64,000 nucleotides of DNA from Schistocephalus solidus (lineage: Eukaryota > Platyhelminthes > Cestoda > Diphyllobothriidea > Diphyllobothriidae): the NCBI GenBank assembly GCA_017591395.1, contig WEDG01002832.1:1-64000 (forward strand). Reading direction: 5' to 3'. The notes under the pieces were generated by a model, which searched no databases, was not told the origin of the DNA, and worked only from the letters and a program-made list of their open reading frames with translations. The position numbers and the translations under genes were made by a program. Positions 53,286 through 64,000 of this stretch are shown here, in pieces (within the stretch, counting starts at the first letter, position 1; every line of letters starts with the position of its first letter).

Positions 53286-54359
53286 TGTAGTATTTCATAT
53301 TAAGGATGTTTGCCGTTCCTCAAATGTATCATAGGGCCACCAGTTTTTAAGTGGGTGGGGCATTCATATGTCTGTGTTCTGATTAGGCGGCCATATGAAG
53401 GTTTGGCTGCCAATAAAGGGCTTATTCTGCTCTCATTCAGCCAATCATAACCCTGACTACCAGCTGGGACTGGAAACACAAACATGCGCTCGAGTACGGC
53501 GCAGTTAGTCCACACACACTGGTTCTAGCAGATGGGGCATTAGCACTTCATCGAACCGAAGTTCATCAGCGCCTCGCCGCTTGTCCTTCGCTGTCGCTAC
53601 AGTTCGGGTATTTATTCAAACAGGAATAGGCGCACACCGACCTGCTGGCTTCCCCAAGCAAATAAACGCGGAATTAGTGACAAAGGTCATGAACAGGCAA
53701 CCAACTACCAGGCCGATGTCGGCCAAGTTATAATTGCAGAGGGGAGAGACAACAGATAATGCGGTTATATTTCTGATGTTAGCTGCCTTCGGGCGCAACC
53801 CCGACTATCCTCCAGAGGCAGAAGGACAAACAAGCAAACGCACATGGCGAAGACGCGGGCTACCAGAGCGTCCATAAGTACTTATTCCAACTGCATTTAA
53901 TCAGCGCCTGCGAGTAAACACACAAAAGGTGTTTGTAAACCTATCTGACAGACCCCGTTTGTGGACATTTTCGCTAAATTAGTACGCATGTTTGTGGGTC
54001 TGGTTTCCGGTAGAAGCAGCTGAATGCAGGCACAATAAGCCCGAAACTTTTCCGTATACATAGGTCCCCTCATCGCTGTCAACATCTCCTGTGCTATCAT
54101 AGTTTGTCCGAGTTCTACCTGACAGCGGGCTGCCAATTTGTGAACTCTGTCACCCATTTTGGAGGAGCTTGTATGATCCTGGAAGCCAATGCATAGGTTT
54201 CCAGGCATGGCTTGGCCCAGTAAAAAATGTTAAGAAGGTACTGCTAGCATAGTCGGTAAAGACGATTTATATGGCACCCCAAACAGTACATGAGAACAGT
54301 AATCACCAAAAATACAAACATTTTGACGTTAAATTCCGGGAAAAATAGGATCAGGTTGA

Positions 54360-54450
54360 TGATTAGAGCTAGGTTTAAATGTAGGGTTAGGGGTAAAGTA
54401 ATTTAACTGTAGAGTTAGGGTTAAGAATGGGGCTATGGTTTAGGTTTATG
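54360..54450. repeat. Degenerate telomere-like patch
   Basis: TGTAGGGTTAGGGG and GAGTTAGGGTTAAG among diverged units. Confidence 0.5.
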
Positions 54451-54839
54451 CTTCAGCTAATATTAGGATTAGGACACGGGAATATATACCCTCTCATTAT
54501 GTGTAGGGTCAGCTTTACTACTTCGGATGGGAGTTCCCATTTCCGTTCCTTGTTTATGGCGCCACATATGCTATCATTACTGAAGGACGCAACAAGAAAA
54601 TTAAACCCTCTCTGGATGACATTGTTCGGCACGCTTTTTACTAGGGTCCTGCTGGTCCTTTCACGCATCTGCTCTTCGAAGCTTCCCGCACACTACATTA
54701 GCAACGCATAAACGTGCAAATCCTTCGTCAGTTTGTGCTTTTTTCTCCCGCTCCTTCGCTAAAACGTCACAGTAGGTTAAACGGCACAGGAAACGCTTCA
54801 CCTCGTGAAAAAATTATCAAAACCCAATAGCCCTCTCTC

Positions 54840-55690
54840 GCTCGAAGTGGACTCTTGGCTGCTGATTGGCTGTACAGCGATGGCGAGTTTCTCTGGTCTC
54901 CCTCCTGCGAGCCTTCCCTACCTGGCACGGAAGCAGCTCCACATGTTACTTTAGCCCCGCCGACTTACTCATCGCCGTGCCCAGCGCAGCTAACCAATCA
55001 GGCGTCAAATCAAAAAGTCCGCCACAAACCAAAAATTAAGCCCCAGAGGCAAAACGTGTGCCCGTCACGACGGCCGCGCCGCGGCGCTGGGCTAGCACTT
55101 ATGTGCGTGCGTGTGTATGCAGCATGTGGAGAGAAGTTGTCCTTTAGGCATTCACTCCGCTCGGTAGGGGACAGTAGCATGGGCGTTAGGGAGGTCCCAG
55201 TGGCACGTCACGTATCAAGTGGTGCCCCGATGACTCAGCAACAGGCCGGTGAGTACGGCATCCCTTTGTGGTGGGGTTGGTGGTGGTGGCGGCAATTGTG
55301 ACTCATGTTAGCCTTTGTGTCAGATGTAGGAAGACCGGCTATATTTGTGAGTGTGGGGAGATGCGGTGTGCGCTCGGCCCCTGCAACCCACTGGTTTCGG
55401 AGTCCTTCGTTGAGAAGACCAATCAGAGTGAGGAGCATAGCTGTTGAAACCTCAATCATTACTGATAACGAAGGCGCGGTACTTTTTTCCTGCCTACGTT
55501 GTTGGAGCGCTCTATTTCAAGGCCATCACGCCGGCTCGCAGTCCAACATCGCCTCTGCGGCCGTCCACGAGCATCCGGCTGTCCGAAAGAGCCGAGCGGG
55601 AAGGAGAGGAAGCGGGAGGAGAGGAAATCAAGCTCTCCTTAATGATTTGGGCAATGGCTGCAAAAAAGACCTTGCACTGGCTTCACATAT
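54840..55690 (+). other. GC-rich block with two long consecutive ORFs, unrecognised
   Basis: GC- and CpG-rich relative to its surroundings (for example GACGGCCGCGCCGCGGCG near 55065). It has plus-strand ORFs of 148 (54855-55301) and 158 codons (55305-55781); the second runs into an RTE 3' UTR copy. No known domain, and low-complexity runs (Trp/Gly, Arg) argue against a protein. Could be a CpG-rich promoter or an unknown repeat. Confidence 0.35.
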
Positions 55691-55692
55691 GT

Positions 55693-56003
55693 TCGGTAGT
55701 TCGACCGTCGTATTTCGACGATATCCACCGTATGCTCCACAGCAGGGTTGTGAAGGGATGGTGACTAAGGCTGGATTATAATGCGAACAGACTTTCGCTG
55801 CACCTACCTCACTCTCTGTTGCACTCCCTCACCAGGGACGGGGGTCCACACAGAGTCAAGAAGACCACAGATGGGAGAGAGCGCAGGCCCATGCACTGTG
55901 GTCCACCACAAGCAAGAACACAACAATACAAGGGAGGGACAGTTCGGATCTCAACTAACAAGGAAGTGCCATAAAGGCCACATTCAGAAGGAGCCATTGG
56001 AGC
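55693..56003 (-). mobile_element. RTE LINE 3' UTR fragment
   Basis: GTTCGACCGTCGTATTTCGA, CACCGTATGCTCCACAGCAG, CAGAGTCAAGAAGACC and GCCATAAAGGCCACATT in the family's minus-strand order. Confidence 0.65.
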
Positions 56004-58278
56004 CATTCTGCACACATGAACCCGGAATCTGTTCTCTTCTTCCCTGGTGCTCTTCAGAAATTTTGTCACCTCTTCAATGAAGCAGACTCTTTTTACTGGT
56101 ACTCTTCGGGTAAGGATGGAAGAGTAAGGAAGACGCATCTACGATATGAAATGAACTTAATTAACGAATACCTCTCAGTAATTATCTACTTCTCGGTCAG
56201 AAATATTCTGCTAGACCTAGCTCAGACAGTTCAACCATCGCGAAAAATGATATCCATCTAAACCAATACGATTTTCGCGTGCGTTAGTTTATAGTGATAG
56301 CAAACTTGCGCAGCATATTCCGCAAGTTCTTCTCCCTTGCCACTTTGACATGCGGGCAAGGCAGCGTCAGGACGATGAATGGCTGGTCAAGTTCAAAGAC
56401 TGGTCTACGCGTACCACATGCGACCCGGTCAATCGATATTTTACAGAACCCAGGGAGAGGCTGGTACCCCATCGCAGCAGGGGTACCATAGAGGCTACGT
56501 TTTGGAAGCCATCGTAGCCTCACTCTCGGTTCTGGGAGGCCCGAGATACCTAGTGAGTTGTCAGGTTTCCCAACCAAAATATTTAAGAAGTCATATTTAT
56601 GACAATGAGGGCTGGAACCCCCAGAGGTGACCGCATTCTTTCTTCCCTATCCAGTTACAGGATCCGAGCCTGTCAGCACACTCTGGTGCTCTGGTCGAAT
56701 GCAGTGGCTGGCGCGTTGGAGAGCCTACACTCATGTGTAGCATTTCTGCGCAGCCTGGTTAACATGTGTAGTGACAAAAAATGGCCCAATGTTAGTCCAG
56801 CATCTCCACAGCACGGATCGTTGCCGAGCGGGTGAGGTAACTATACATAAGCCCTGTTCCATGTAAGATTCGATTACCACTTTAGCGTGCGTCTGCTCAT
56901 ACGCCAGAACCCGTGATTCTCATCACCGCGGATTGCCTTGGTAACACACTTTGAAGCACAGCGAAAACACAAAATAGGCTTAAGGACTGAATGCAAGGTG
57001 AAATTTTGCGCCTCATTTGTTTATGTAGTGCATCATCTCTTACATAAGCGCAATGCAAAATTTCCATGCTCTAGTATTTAGGTCCTGTATCTTGTGAGCA
57101 ATGTTACTGACTAGGACAATGGCGACTGGAATGGCCCTTTCGGGCTTAGCCATCACAATCAACTAGCCAATAGCAACTCTAGGGTCCGAGAAGATATGAG
57201 ATGGGAATATGGATGAGAAGGTCATGGAGGAGGAGGAAGAGGGGGGGGGAGAGGAGACGGTTCAAAGCTTCATCATTTAAGCGTCTGGTTCATGGCCTGT
57301 CGGCAGTGAACTAGATCAGGCCAGAACTGAGCACTTATTTTGTTAGCAGTCTATTCTCTGTAAAGGCTCTGCTGCCAACTCCCAAAATATCTTGTTAGTT
57401 CAGGTTCGGTAGAGTAGAGATATAGGACAACAAACAGATTGGGATCATTGCTCTTGCTTAGTCCTTCATATCCAAGTCTCCAAACTAAGGGCATCTCTAT
57501 AGAAATCACAATTTACTATACGAAACGAGTGGATGACTACACCTTCGGAACTCGCGAAAAGTTTCATTTTGCAGTCACCAGGGAAAATGCCCACGCTGGA
57601 ACTTACAGAGCACGAGGATTGATTGAAACCTGAGCTTTGGATGACTGGCCAGTGAAGTGGGCGATCAATTTGGCGCCAATCCTCCGCTGCTTGATTGGCC
57701 ACTATCCGCTATAAATGTTGCCTGTTCGGTCGCTGCTTTTATCTGTGACGATGGATTCCTGAACAAATGGTCCAGGCTCGCGATCTGCCTCATTCTTCTT
57801 CTTCTTTTTCCTTACTCACTAAACACCTGAAATTTAAAAGTCCTCCTCAATTCGGAAACAAGAACTGTTTTTTGTCAATGGCTGCTATTATGCACTGAGC
57901 AATTAGTACTATTCAGCAAAGCATTGTTATTTAGAGAGATTGAGACCGAAACGCCGGGGTGACCAGTGAACAATATCTCCGCATAATTTGATATTCATTG
58001 CTCGTGATTGACAGGACAGCTAGGCTCTGATTATATTGCGAAATTTTTCTGACTTTTTAACTGTCAATTAGGGCGCAAATGAGTCCCGGATCTCCCCGAC
58101 ATGGTTAATGAGGATGATGATGTGAAGTATAAAAAGAGAGTTAAATTTCTGCTCAGTCACAAAGAATAAATCACAAAGTCTCGCCGATTCTGTTTTTATT
58201 TCGGGATGATATTCAAACACTCTACCAGCTTGTATCCGAACAGTATTTTCTTTCCTATGTCATACCGACTGATAACAC
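56004..58278. other. Unassigned region with SINE relic
   Basis: A decayed SINE hammerhead segment lies at about 57124-57168 (minus; stem I CCAGTC side kept, CTGATGA lost). A possible heavily diverged RTE UTR piece lies at about 56380-56560. GA-rich at 57225-57256. No gene recognised. Confidence 0.4.
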
Positions 58279-61200
58279 GACAGTTCGACCCTCAATTTCG
58301 ACGAGGTCCAGTGTATGCTCCACGGAAAGGTGGTGCAGGGATGGTGACTTGCGCGTGAATTAGTTTTTAATGATAGTAGCCTTGCGCTGCAGCTACCGCA
58401 CTCTCTCATCCTCCCCTATCTGAGCCCGGTGTCAAGACAGATTCAAGAAGACCGGAGATGGGAGAGGGCGCAGGTGGCTAGCGCAGCCGGAGCCGCCCCT
58501 CGGTGTACCACGATACGTGGCTCGGATCTCACGGAGTAGGAGTGCCATAAAGGCCACAGTAAGAAGGAGCCATTACAGCCTGACTCTCAGCCCGCCAGTC
58601 AGCCACTCCACACAAAACACACATTGGGCTGACCACGCGGTCCGAGTTATCCCATCAGTTGGCAACCTTCCAAGACACGGCTTTTAAGCGCACCGTGATA
58701 GTTTCAAGCGCGTCAGATTGTTTATTGTGAGGAAAATACGCTAAGCTGTCGACCTCACTCTCTCCCCAACCCCCACCATCAGACACTGTCCAAGCCAGTC
58801 AGTTGTCTGACGTGGAAGTGGGCGCATTGGATGACGGGTCGGCGTACCAGTCTTCGCGCGCCACAGCACGACCTGGCCCTCATAACGCACAAACCAGAAT
58901 TTATTTACTCAGGGGACATGGAGGAGCGATCGCCATCTGACTCCCAGTCCACTGGTCAGCCACTCGACACACACAGCACATACACTGGGCCAATGGTATG
59001 GTCTGCTGTAAGCGTCAGATTGGCAGCCTTCCCAGCCACGGTTTCTAGGAAACCGTGATATACTCAGATACCTGGTGATTGTGAGGGTGTTGTCGATGTA
59101 TTGCTGTAGATAGTGTGTGCTGATGTAGCTAAGCCTCCGGTGGTTTACCGGAGGTTGTCGTGGAGGCGTATGTGTTCTTATAGGCCCATGTGGTGTGTTA
59201 ATAGACGGGAGCAGAGAGGGCAGTGAAGGCGGGCGCGTCGACTGTATGTCAGAGCCCCAGGCACTGGTTCACTAGCCTCCGTGCGATGGATTCGCAGGTG
59301 ACCGACCAGGCCGATGCGTGAGTTGAAGTTGTGGGCGCAGTGTGGGGAGGAGAAATCGGTAGAGGCTGGGGGGATGTCATTCACGGAGGTGGGGGTGGCA
59401 GTGGCAGTAAGAATGGCAGGAGCGTAGGGTATGCATGGTGTATCGGTGAATTCCGCTGTCATGGATGCGCATATGACCGAATAGGCCAATGTGATGAGTG
59501 AATGCGTGAGGAGAGTGAGGGCAGTGGAGGTGGCGATCTCTGCTGTGTAGTGGTGCTCCAGGCATTGGTTCACCAGTCTCTTTACGATGGATTCGCAAGT
59601 GTCCGACCAGGCCGATGCCTGTGGTGAATGTACGGTCGCATTGAGAACAGCTTAGGAGAGAGTCCCCATTCCTGATGGTGGTGGTGGTGGTGGTAGTGAA
59701 GGCGAAGGCGGTAGTGGTTGCGGTGGTGGGGGTGACAGACGATGAGTAGAGGGATGTGGTCTATATGATGGTGGGAGTAATGGAATTGATGCCAGGAGTG
59801 AGGGTGGGGGAGTCTGAAGGAGGGTTAGTAGAATTTGACGCAGGAGTTGGAATTATCGGATTGTTGGTGCATTGCGTCCGAAGATGTCCAACCAGGCCGA
59901 TTCGCGCGCGGAAGATGCGTTGACAGCGCTTGCCTGGGCATCAACAATGTTGGTCCGGGGCTCTGGTGACTTTCGTGCCGCTCTTTGGCCTTGGCGGCGG
60001 CGATCCGGTTGGACCTCATAGATTGCTGAACCAGTCTTCACGGATCTTCTTCATGCCAATCTATGCTGGGCGAGGTCCTCCCAGGTCACTGGGCTGATTT
60101 GAAGTTGCTTCAGCGATTTCTTCAAAGTGTCCTTGTAGCGTCGTTTTTGACCTCTCTGTCGGTGAGCACCCGTAGCCACATCGCCGTAGAACATTCGTTT
60201 GGGTAGTCGCTCGTCGTCCATTCTTACCAGGTGGCCGCTCCATCGCAGTTGCACTTGCCTCAGCATGGCTTGGATGCTGAGGGATTCCGGTCCGCTCCAA
60301 GACTTCCATGTCCAGATACTGTCTTGCTATCTCAGCCTCAGTATTCTGCGGAGGCAACTGAGATGGAAGTGATTCAGCTTCCTGGCTTGGTTCGAGTAGA
60401 CTGTCCACGTCTCCGCTCCGTAAAGGAGCGTCGTCAAGACGACGGCCTGGAACATTTTCAGTTTGGTGTTCAGGTGAATACCGTGGCGATTCGACACAGA
60501 TGCCTGCAGCCAGCCGAAGGCCTAACTAGCTTTGGAGATTCTTTGGGCAACCTCGTCATCGATTCTCGTGTTGCGTGACAGCGTGCTTCCTAGATAAGCG
60601 AAGGTTTCCACGTTTTAGAGTTGAGCACCGTTGACATTGATTCAGGGAGCATTGTATTCAACGCTGGGTGGCGGCTGGTGCAAGACAACCGTTTTGCCTG
60701 TACTGATTTTTAATCTAAAATCGACGCGGCCTGCGGCGAAGAGGTCCATACTCCTTTGCGTGTCCTCCTCCGTCACGGTGTTAAGGGCACAGTCGTCCGC
60801 GAAGAGCATGTCATGAACTGTAGCCGTAGACACGCACGTTGAAGCCTGCATATGCCGACTGTTGAGAAGGTGGCCGTCAGTTCTGTAAGCGATACGGATC
60901 CCAGGCTGCTCATCGCGGTAGGCGTCCATCCGCATAGCAGAGAACATGAGACTGGAGAGGGTGGGGGCCAGTACGCTGTCCTGCTTCACTCCGTTGGTCA
61001 CTGCGAATGCTTCGGACACCGTCCCTCGTCAGTGACGCGCGCCGTTATCCCGTCATGAAGCTGACGCCACATGTGCGTGAACCACTCAGGACAACCGAAT
61101 TTCTGCATGACTTTCCACAGTCATAGAGATGAACCGTTTCAAAGGCTTTCGTCAGATCCATGAATGTAGTATATAGGTAAGTTCTCATCTCCTGGCACTT

Positions 61201-61306
61201 ATCTTGTAGCTGGCGGGCGGCAAAGATCATGTCGGTTGTTCCGCGGTGTCGGCGGATGCCACATTGGCTTTCCGGGAGCAGGCCCTGCTCTAGGTGACCG
61301 TTCAGA
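58279..61306 (-). mobile_element. RTE-type LINE with RT, zinc fingers and 3' UTR (most complete copy)
   Basis: Minus strand from 61306: LNGHLEQGLLPESQCGIRRH, GTTDMIFAARQLQDK, TFMDLTKAFETV; SEAFAVTNGVKQDSVLAPTL and catalytic FADD (60803-60792); NVETFAYLGSTLSR; LRWSGHLVRMDDERLPKRMF; RRYKDTLKKSLKQLQ; then C2H2 fingers (RARIGLVGHLRTQC near 59.9 kb; HNFNSRIGLVGHLRIH and THHIGLFGHMRIH at 59.2-59.6 kb); stop near 59.14 kb; 3' UTR to 58279. Reverse transcribes its own RNA for target-primed insertion. Internal stops (for example after VNGAQL) and frameshifts inactivate it. Endonuclease and RT start are missing. Confidence 0.85.
59675..59735. repeat. (GGT)n-rich simple sequence in the LINE
   Basis: GGTGGTGGTGGTGGTGGTAG and related triplets between zinc-finger modules of the minus-strand LINE; on the sense strand it gives a Pro/Thr/Ser-rich linker. 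Confidence 0.7.

Positions 61307-61366
<60 letters not shown>
61307..61366. repeat. (AT)n microsatellite at the LINE 5' truncation
   Basis: About 30 AT dinucleotides, sitting exactly where the RTE coding sequence stops (just upstream of HLNGHLEQG). Confidence 0.95.
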
Positions 61367-61368
<2 letters not shown>

Positions 61369-61440
61369 AATAGCTGAGGTAGAGTGCATTCCGAGATGAT
61401 ATAGTGAAGAAAAAAGGGCTCATCGGAAAATAGAGTTGTA

Positions 61441-61486
61441 CTCGTGAATTTTCAAGTTGGTCACACCAACCCGTCGTCAGACGAAA
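61441..61486 (-). ncRNA. Hammerhead-like motif 3' of the PLE
   Basis: Minus strand: stem I TTCGT/ACGAG (5 bp, one wobble); core CTGACGA (61480-61474); one unpaired C; hairpin GGGTTGGT/ACCAACTT with GTG loop (8 bp, two wobbles); GAAA; one-pair stem III; AUUC with predicted cut 61446/61445. The extra base beside stem II departs from consensus. It lies ~325 nt past the PLE ORF in the same orientation, where PLE hammerheads are known. Confidence 0.55.
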
Positions 61487-64000
61487 TGAACAGAGGAGAA
61501 ATGAAATGGTCAGATGACAAGTTTGTGCTACAGGACAGACAAGGACAGACAACCAACTGGGGTGTGAGGAATGGGTACATACTTGGATTGGGGCCGGTTA
61601 GGGGGGGAGGGCTGTTAGGGTTCCCTGTGTCGGAGGCGAATGGGGATGGCGAGTAAATGTGACTGCAGACGGTAAACTTAATGGTCGACGATGCGGGATG
61701 GGGACAGAGGTAATTGTATCGATTTTTGAGGTGTTTATAGTTTCAACTGTTGTTCGCCGTGTCAGGGGAGGGGTGGCGAGACAGTGAGATTCTACATGGT
61801 CCAGAAAAGATTAGCGGCTGTGGTTAGGTTGTGGGCGCAAATCAGTGAGCCGGGCACGCAGGCCTTCGTATTGAGAGTCCAGATCGACATGGCGGTTGAT
61901 GCTGGTCGTGTTAGAGTGCCACGCCTGGAGGAATTCACGCGCCTGTTTGTTGTTAGCCATTGCAACAACTTCGGTTCCGTCCCAATTGAAGCGATGTTCG
62001 AACTCAAGGGCGTGCGCAAAGATGAGTGACAAAGGGTCGCGTCGACGAATGGCTAGTTTATGTTCCGTAATACGCGTCCCAAGTCGTCGGCCTGTATGAC
62101 CAATATAAGTGCAAGAGCAGTTAGCACACGGCATGCGATAGATGACATTAGTTTGCTGCTCTTTGGGTACAGGGTCTTTTACTCGGGATAGTGTTGCGCG
62201 CAAAGACGATGCCGGTTTGTGCGCAATGGGGATGCCAAACCGGTTTAATTGTCGGGCGATCGCTTCGGAGATGCCTGCATGTAAGGTAGGGAGTAGAATT
62301 TACGCGGTCCGGGTTCTCCATTAGAGCCGAAGGTTTGTGGTTGCCTCTGGTGTCTGAGGCAGTTTTTCACAAAACTGACTGGGTATCCGTTTAGTCGGAA
62401 TAGCCGATACAGGTAAGTGAGTTCTTTTTTTACGTAGATTATCGCTACTACAGTAACGAAAGGCCCGGTTGAAAAGGGTTCGAACGCAGCTTCTTTTATG
62501 GGCCGCAGGATGGTTGCTATCATAGCTAAGTGTGATATCGGCATTAGAGCCTTTTCGGTGGACGCTCGTTGCGAGGCATCCATCACTGAGCTTCTGGATA
62601 CTCACGTCGAGGAACGGAAGGATACCTCCTGTTGCCTCTTCACGAGTAAACTGAATAGCTATGAAAACGCTATTCAGGCTCAGATGCAACTGCTCCACTT
62701 CGGAGGCCTTTATGATAACAAATGTATCATCTACGTATCGGACCCACATTTTTGGTCTGAAATTTCGCATAACCTCCTCTTCTAGTTTTTGCAATACTAG
62801 TTCTGCCAATAGACCCGAGATTGGTGAGCCCATTGGGGTACCCTTAACCTGTTGATAGAACTTTCCATCGAATTGACAATAGTTCTTGAGACAAAGCCTA
62901 AGCATTTCTGAAACGTGCTGTATTGGGATGTCGATTGGGTTATCTTGCAGGCGCCGAGTTACGCTCTCAATGATCAATTCATGTGGTATTGAAGAAAACA
63001 GGGCAACTACGTCAAACGATAGAATACACTCATCAGGACTTTACTTTAAGGCCTTGGATCTTCTGGAGGAATGCCTGAGAGTTTTTAATGCTGTATTGTG
63101 ATTCAGCGGTGAGGTGCTTCAGGTGCCGGTACAACCATTTAGCAAAGGTTGTAAGTGGGCGATCCAATGAGAGGTACTATGATCCCTCAACGGTGCATCT
63201 GCTTTGTGCACTTTTGGGAGGCCATATGCATGTGCAATACGGGGATCACTGAGATTTATAAATCTGGAGTCATCGGGGGTTATGAGTTTCGAGTCGCGCG
63301 AGCTCAGTGATCTTCCTCTTCACAGATGCGGTCTGCTTTTTAGTTGGTTCCTCTGCGAGTGGTGTGTAGGCTTCCTTTGTCGTTGAAGACTTGATTAGCT
63401 TTATTGATATAGTCAGTCTTTTTCCATGATGACGGTGGCGCCACCCTTGTCAGCAGACACAATCACTATACTATCGTCAGTCTTTGAGATATTAGTCCCT
63501 TTTTCTTCGTCGATGGGCAAGACTTGGTGGTTTCTTTTTGCCAAATGAGACTAGTGGCACAGCTGCGTATGTCCGCACGCATGTCTTCAGGCATAGCAGA
63601 AGTTAGTAGGACAGATTCAAGGCTGGCTAGGAAGTTTGTAGGTGCAGCATCGGTGTGGCTGAATTTTTGTACCCTTAGCTAGTAGGCTAATTTCAGCAGA
63701 TGTTAGAATCCTTTGGAAAGGTTAACAACTCTTGTTGATCTGTGGTTTTTCATTGAGAGGACGAAGAAGAGATTGCAGTTTAACTTGAAGTTCGGCTCGC
63801 TTCTTTTTTCTGGCGTCCATAGCAGTGGCATTTATTCGTTGTAGTATGTTATCGAATACATTTTCAGGTAGGGCTGAAACGCACTGTGCTCGAATGTCAG
63901 ATATTGTTGCTTCAAATTTGCAAAGACGATGGTGAACGTCTGATATAACTGCACTCAAAACTTTAAATCCGTATTTGCGCGCAAGTAGTCTTCCAGTTTC
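61487..64000 (-). mobile_element. Penelope-like element with RT and GIY-YIG (runs off window)
   Basis: Minus strand from 64000: N-terminal VLSAVISDVHHRLCKFEATI (63958-63722), VSADKGGATVIMEK, DDSRFINL, a RIAHAYGLPK-like stretch, KWLYRHLKHLTAESQYSIKN, then a 218-codon open stretch (62977-62321) with QVKGTPMGSPISGLLAELVL and catalytic YVDD (62737-62726), FLDVSIQKLSDG; finally VIYRMPCANCSCTYIGHTGR with GTRITEH (GIY-YIG, about 62147-62056), ending 61811. PLEs insert using RT plus GIY-YIG endonuclease. Frameshifts and stops between blocks show inactivity. The 5' end lies outside the window. Confidence 0.88.

Larger units (their letters stand above)
52561..54839. other. Unassigned region with telomere-like patches
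   Basis: Degenerate TTAGGG-like words at about 53140-53285 and 54360-54450. No gene recognised; ORFs of 60-103 codons lack known domains. Confidence 0.45.

Noticed and set aside
57124..57168. Hammerhead module in the 57.1 kb SINE relic
   Set aside because: Only the stem I 3' strand and a GAAA-like word remain; the CTGATGA core is gone.

Overview
The window looks like nuclear DNA from a parasitic flatworm, most likely a cestode and possibly a diphyllobothriid tapeworm. This rests on content, not on a database match: one intron-rich eukaryotic gene with several 32-37 bp introns at its 5' end, surrounded by decayed CR1/jockey-like LINEs, an RTE-type LINE with C2H2 zinc fingers in its C-terminus, Penelope-like elements (PLEs) with GIY-YIG domains, and tRNA-derived SINEs. 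No bacterial or viral gene organisation is visible.

Layout. 0.5-7.2 kb holds non-LTR retrotransposon fragments on both strands. One of them is interrupted by the zinc-finger/3' UTR end of the RTE element at 4.96-5.92 kb. 7.4-9.0 kb holds a 5' PLE fragment. 9,456-27,024 is a complete gene for the second-largest subunit of RNA polymerase II (RPB2/POLR2B) on the + strand, with 11 exons whose conceptual splice gives about 1,198 residues. Introns 1-6 are 32-37 bp; introns 7-10 are 940, 886, 3,059 and 8,879 bp. Intron 9 is full of transposon debris. Most of intron 10 is an ~8 kb array of ~174-bp repeats. 27-64 kb has no host gene that I can recognise. It contains RTE LINE tails, PLE fragments (31.1, 48.3, 52.0 and 61.8-64 kb), SINEs, microsatellites, degenerate telomere-like patches and AT-rich spacer.

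Main discovery. A dispersed SINE family combines a tRNA-like head carrying A- and B-box promoter motifs with a complete type-I hammerhead ribozyme motif. The copy at 46,102-46,146 has every canonical core nucleotide, three helices and an AUU cleavage triplet. The copy at 44,315-44,359 carries paired substitutions in stems I and II that keep base pairing. At least five other copies keep the same 45-nt module length. Related hammerhead-like motifs occur near the PLEs, where such ribozymes are known to reside. Hammerhead SINE-like repeats are known in schistosomes (Sm-alpha), so the novelty is the family and its tRNA-SINE architecture; that needs a database search.

How things fit together. RPB2 is the only functional protein gene supported here. 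Everything else is mobile DNA or its remains. Two SINEs and LINE pieces sit antisense in RPB2 intron 9. Polymerase II must transcribe the ~8 kb satellite in intron 10 to reach the last exon, which encodes the final 35 residues of its own second subunit.
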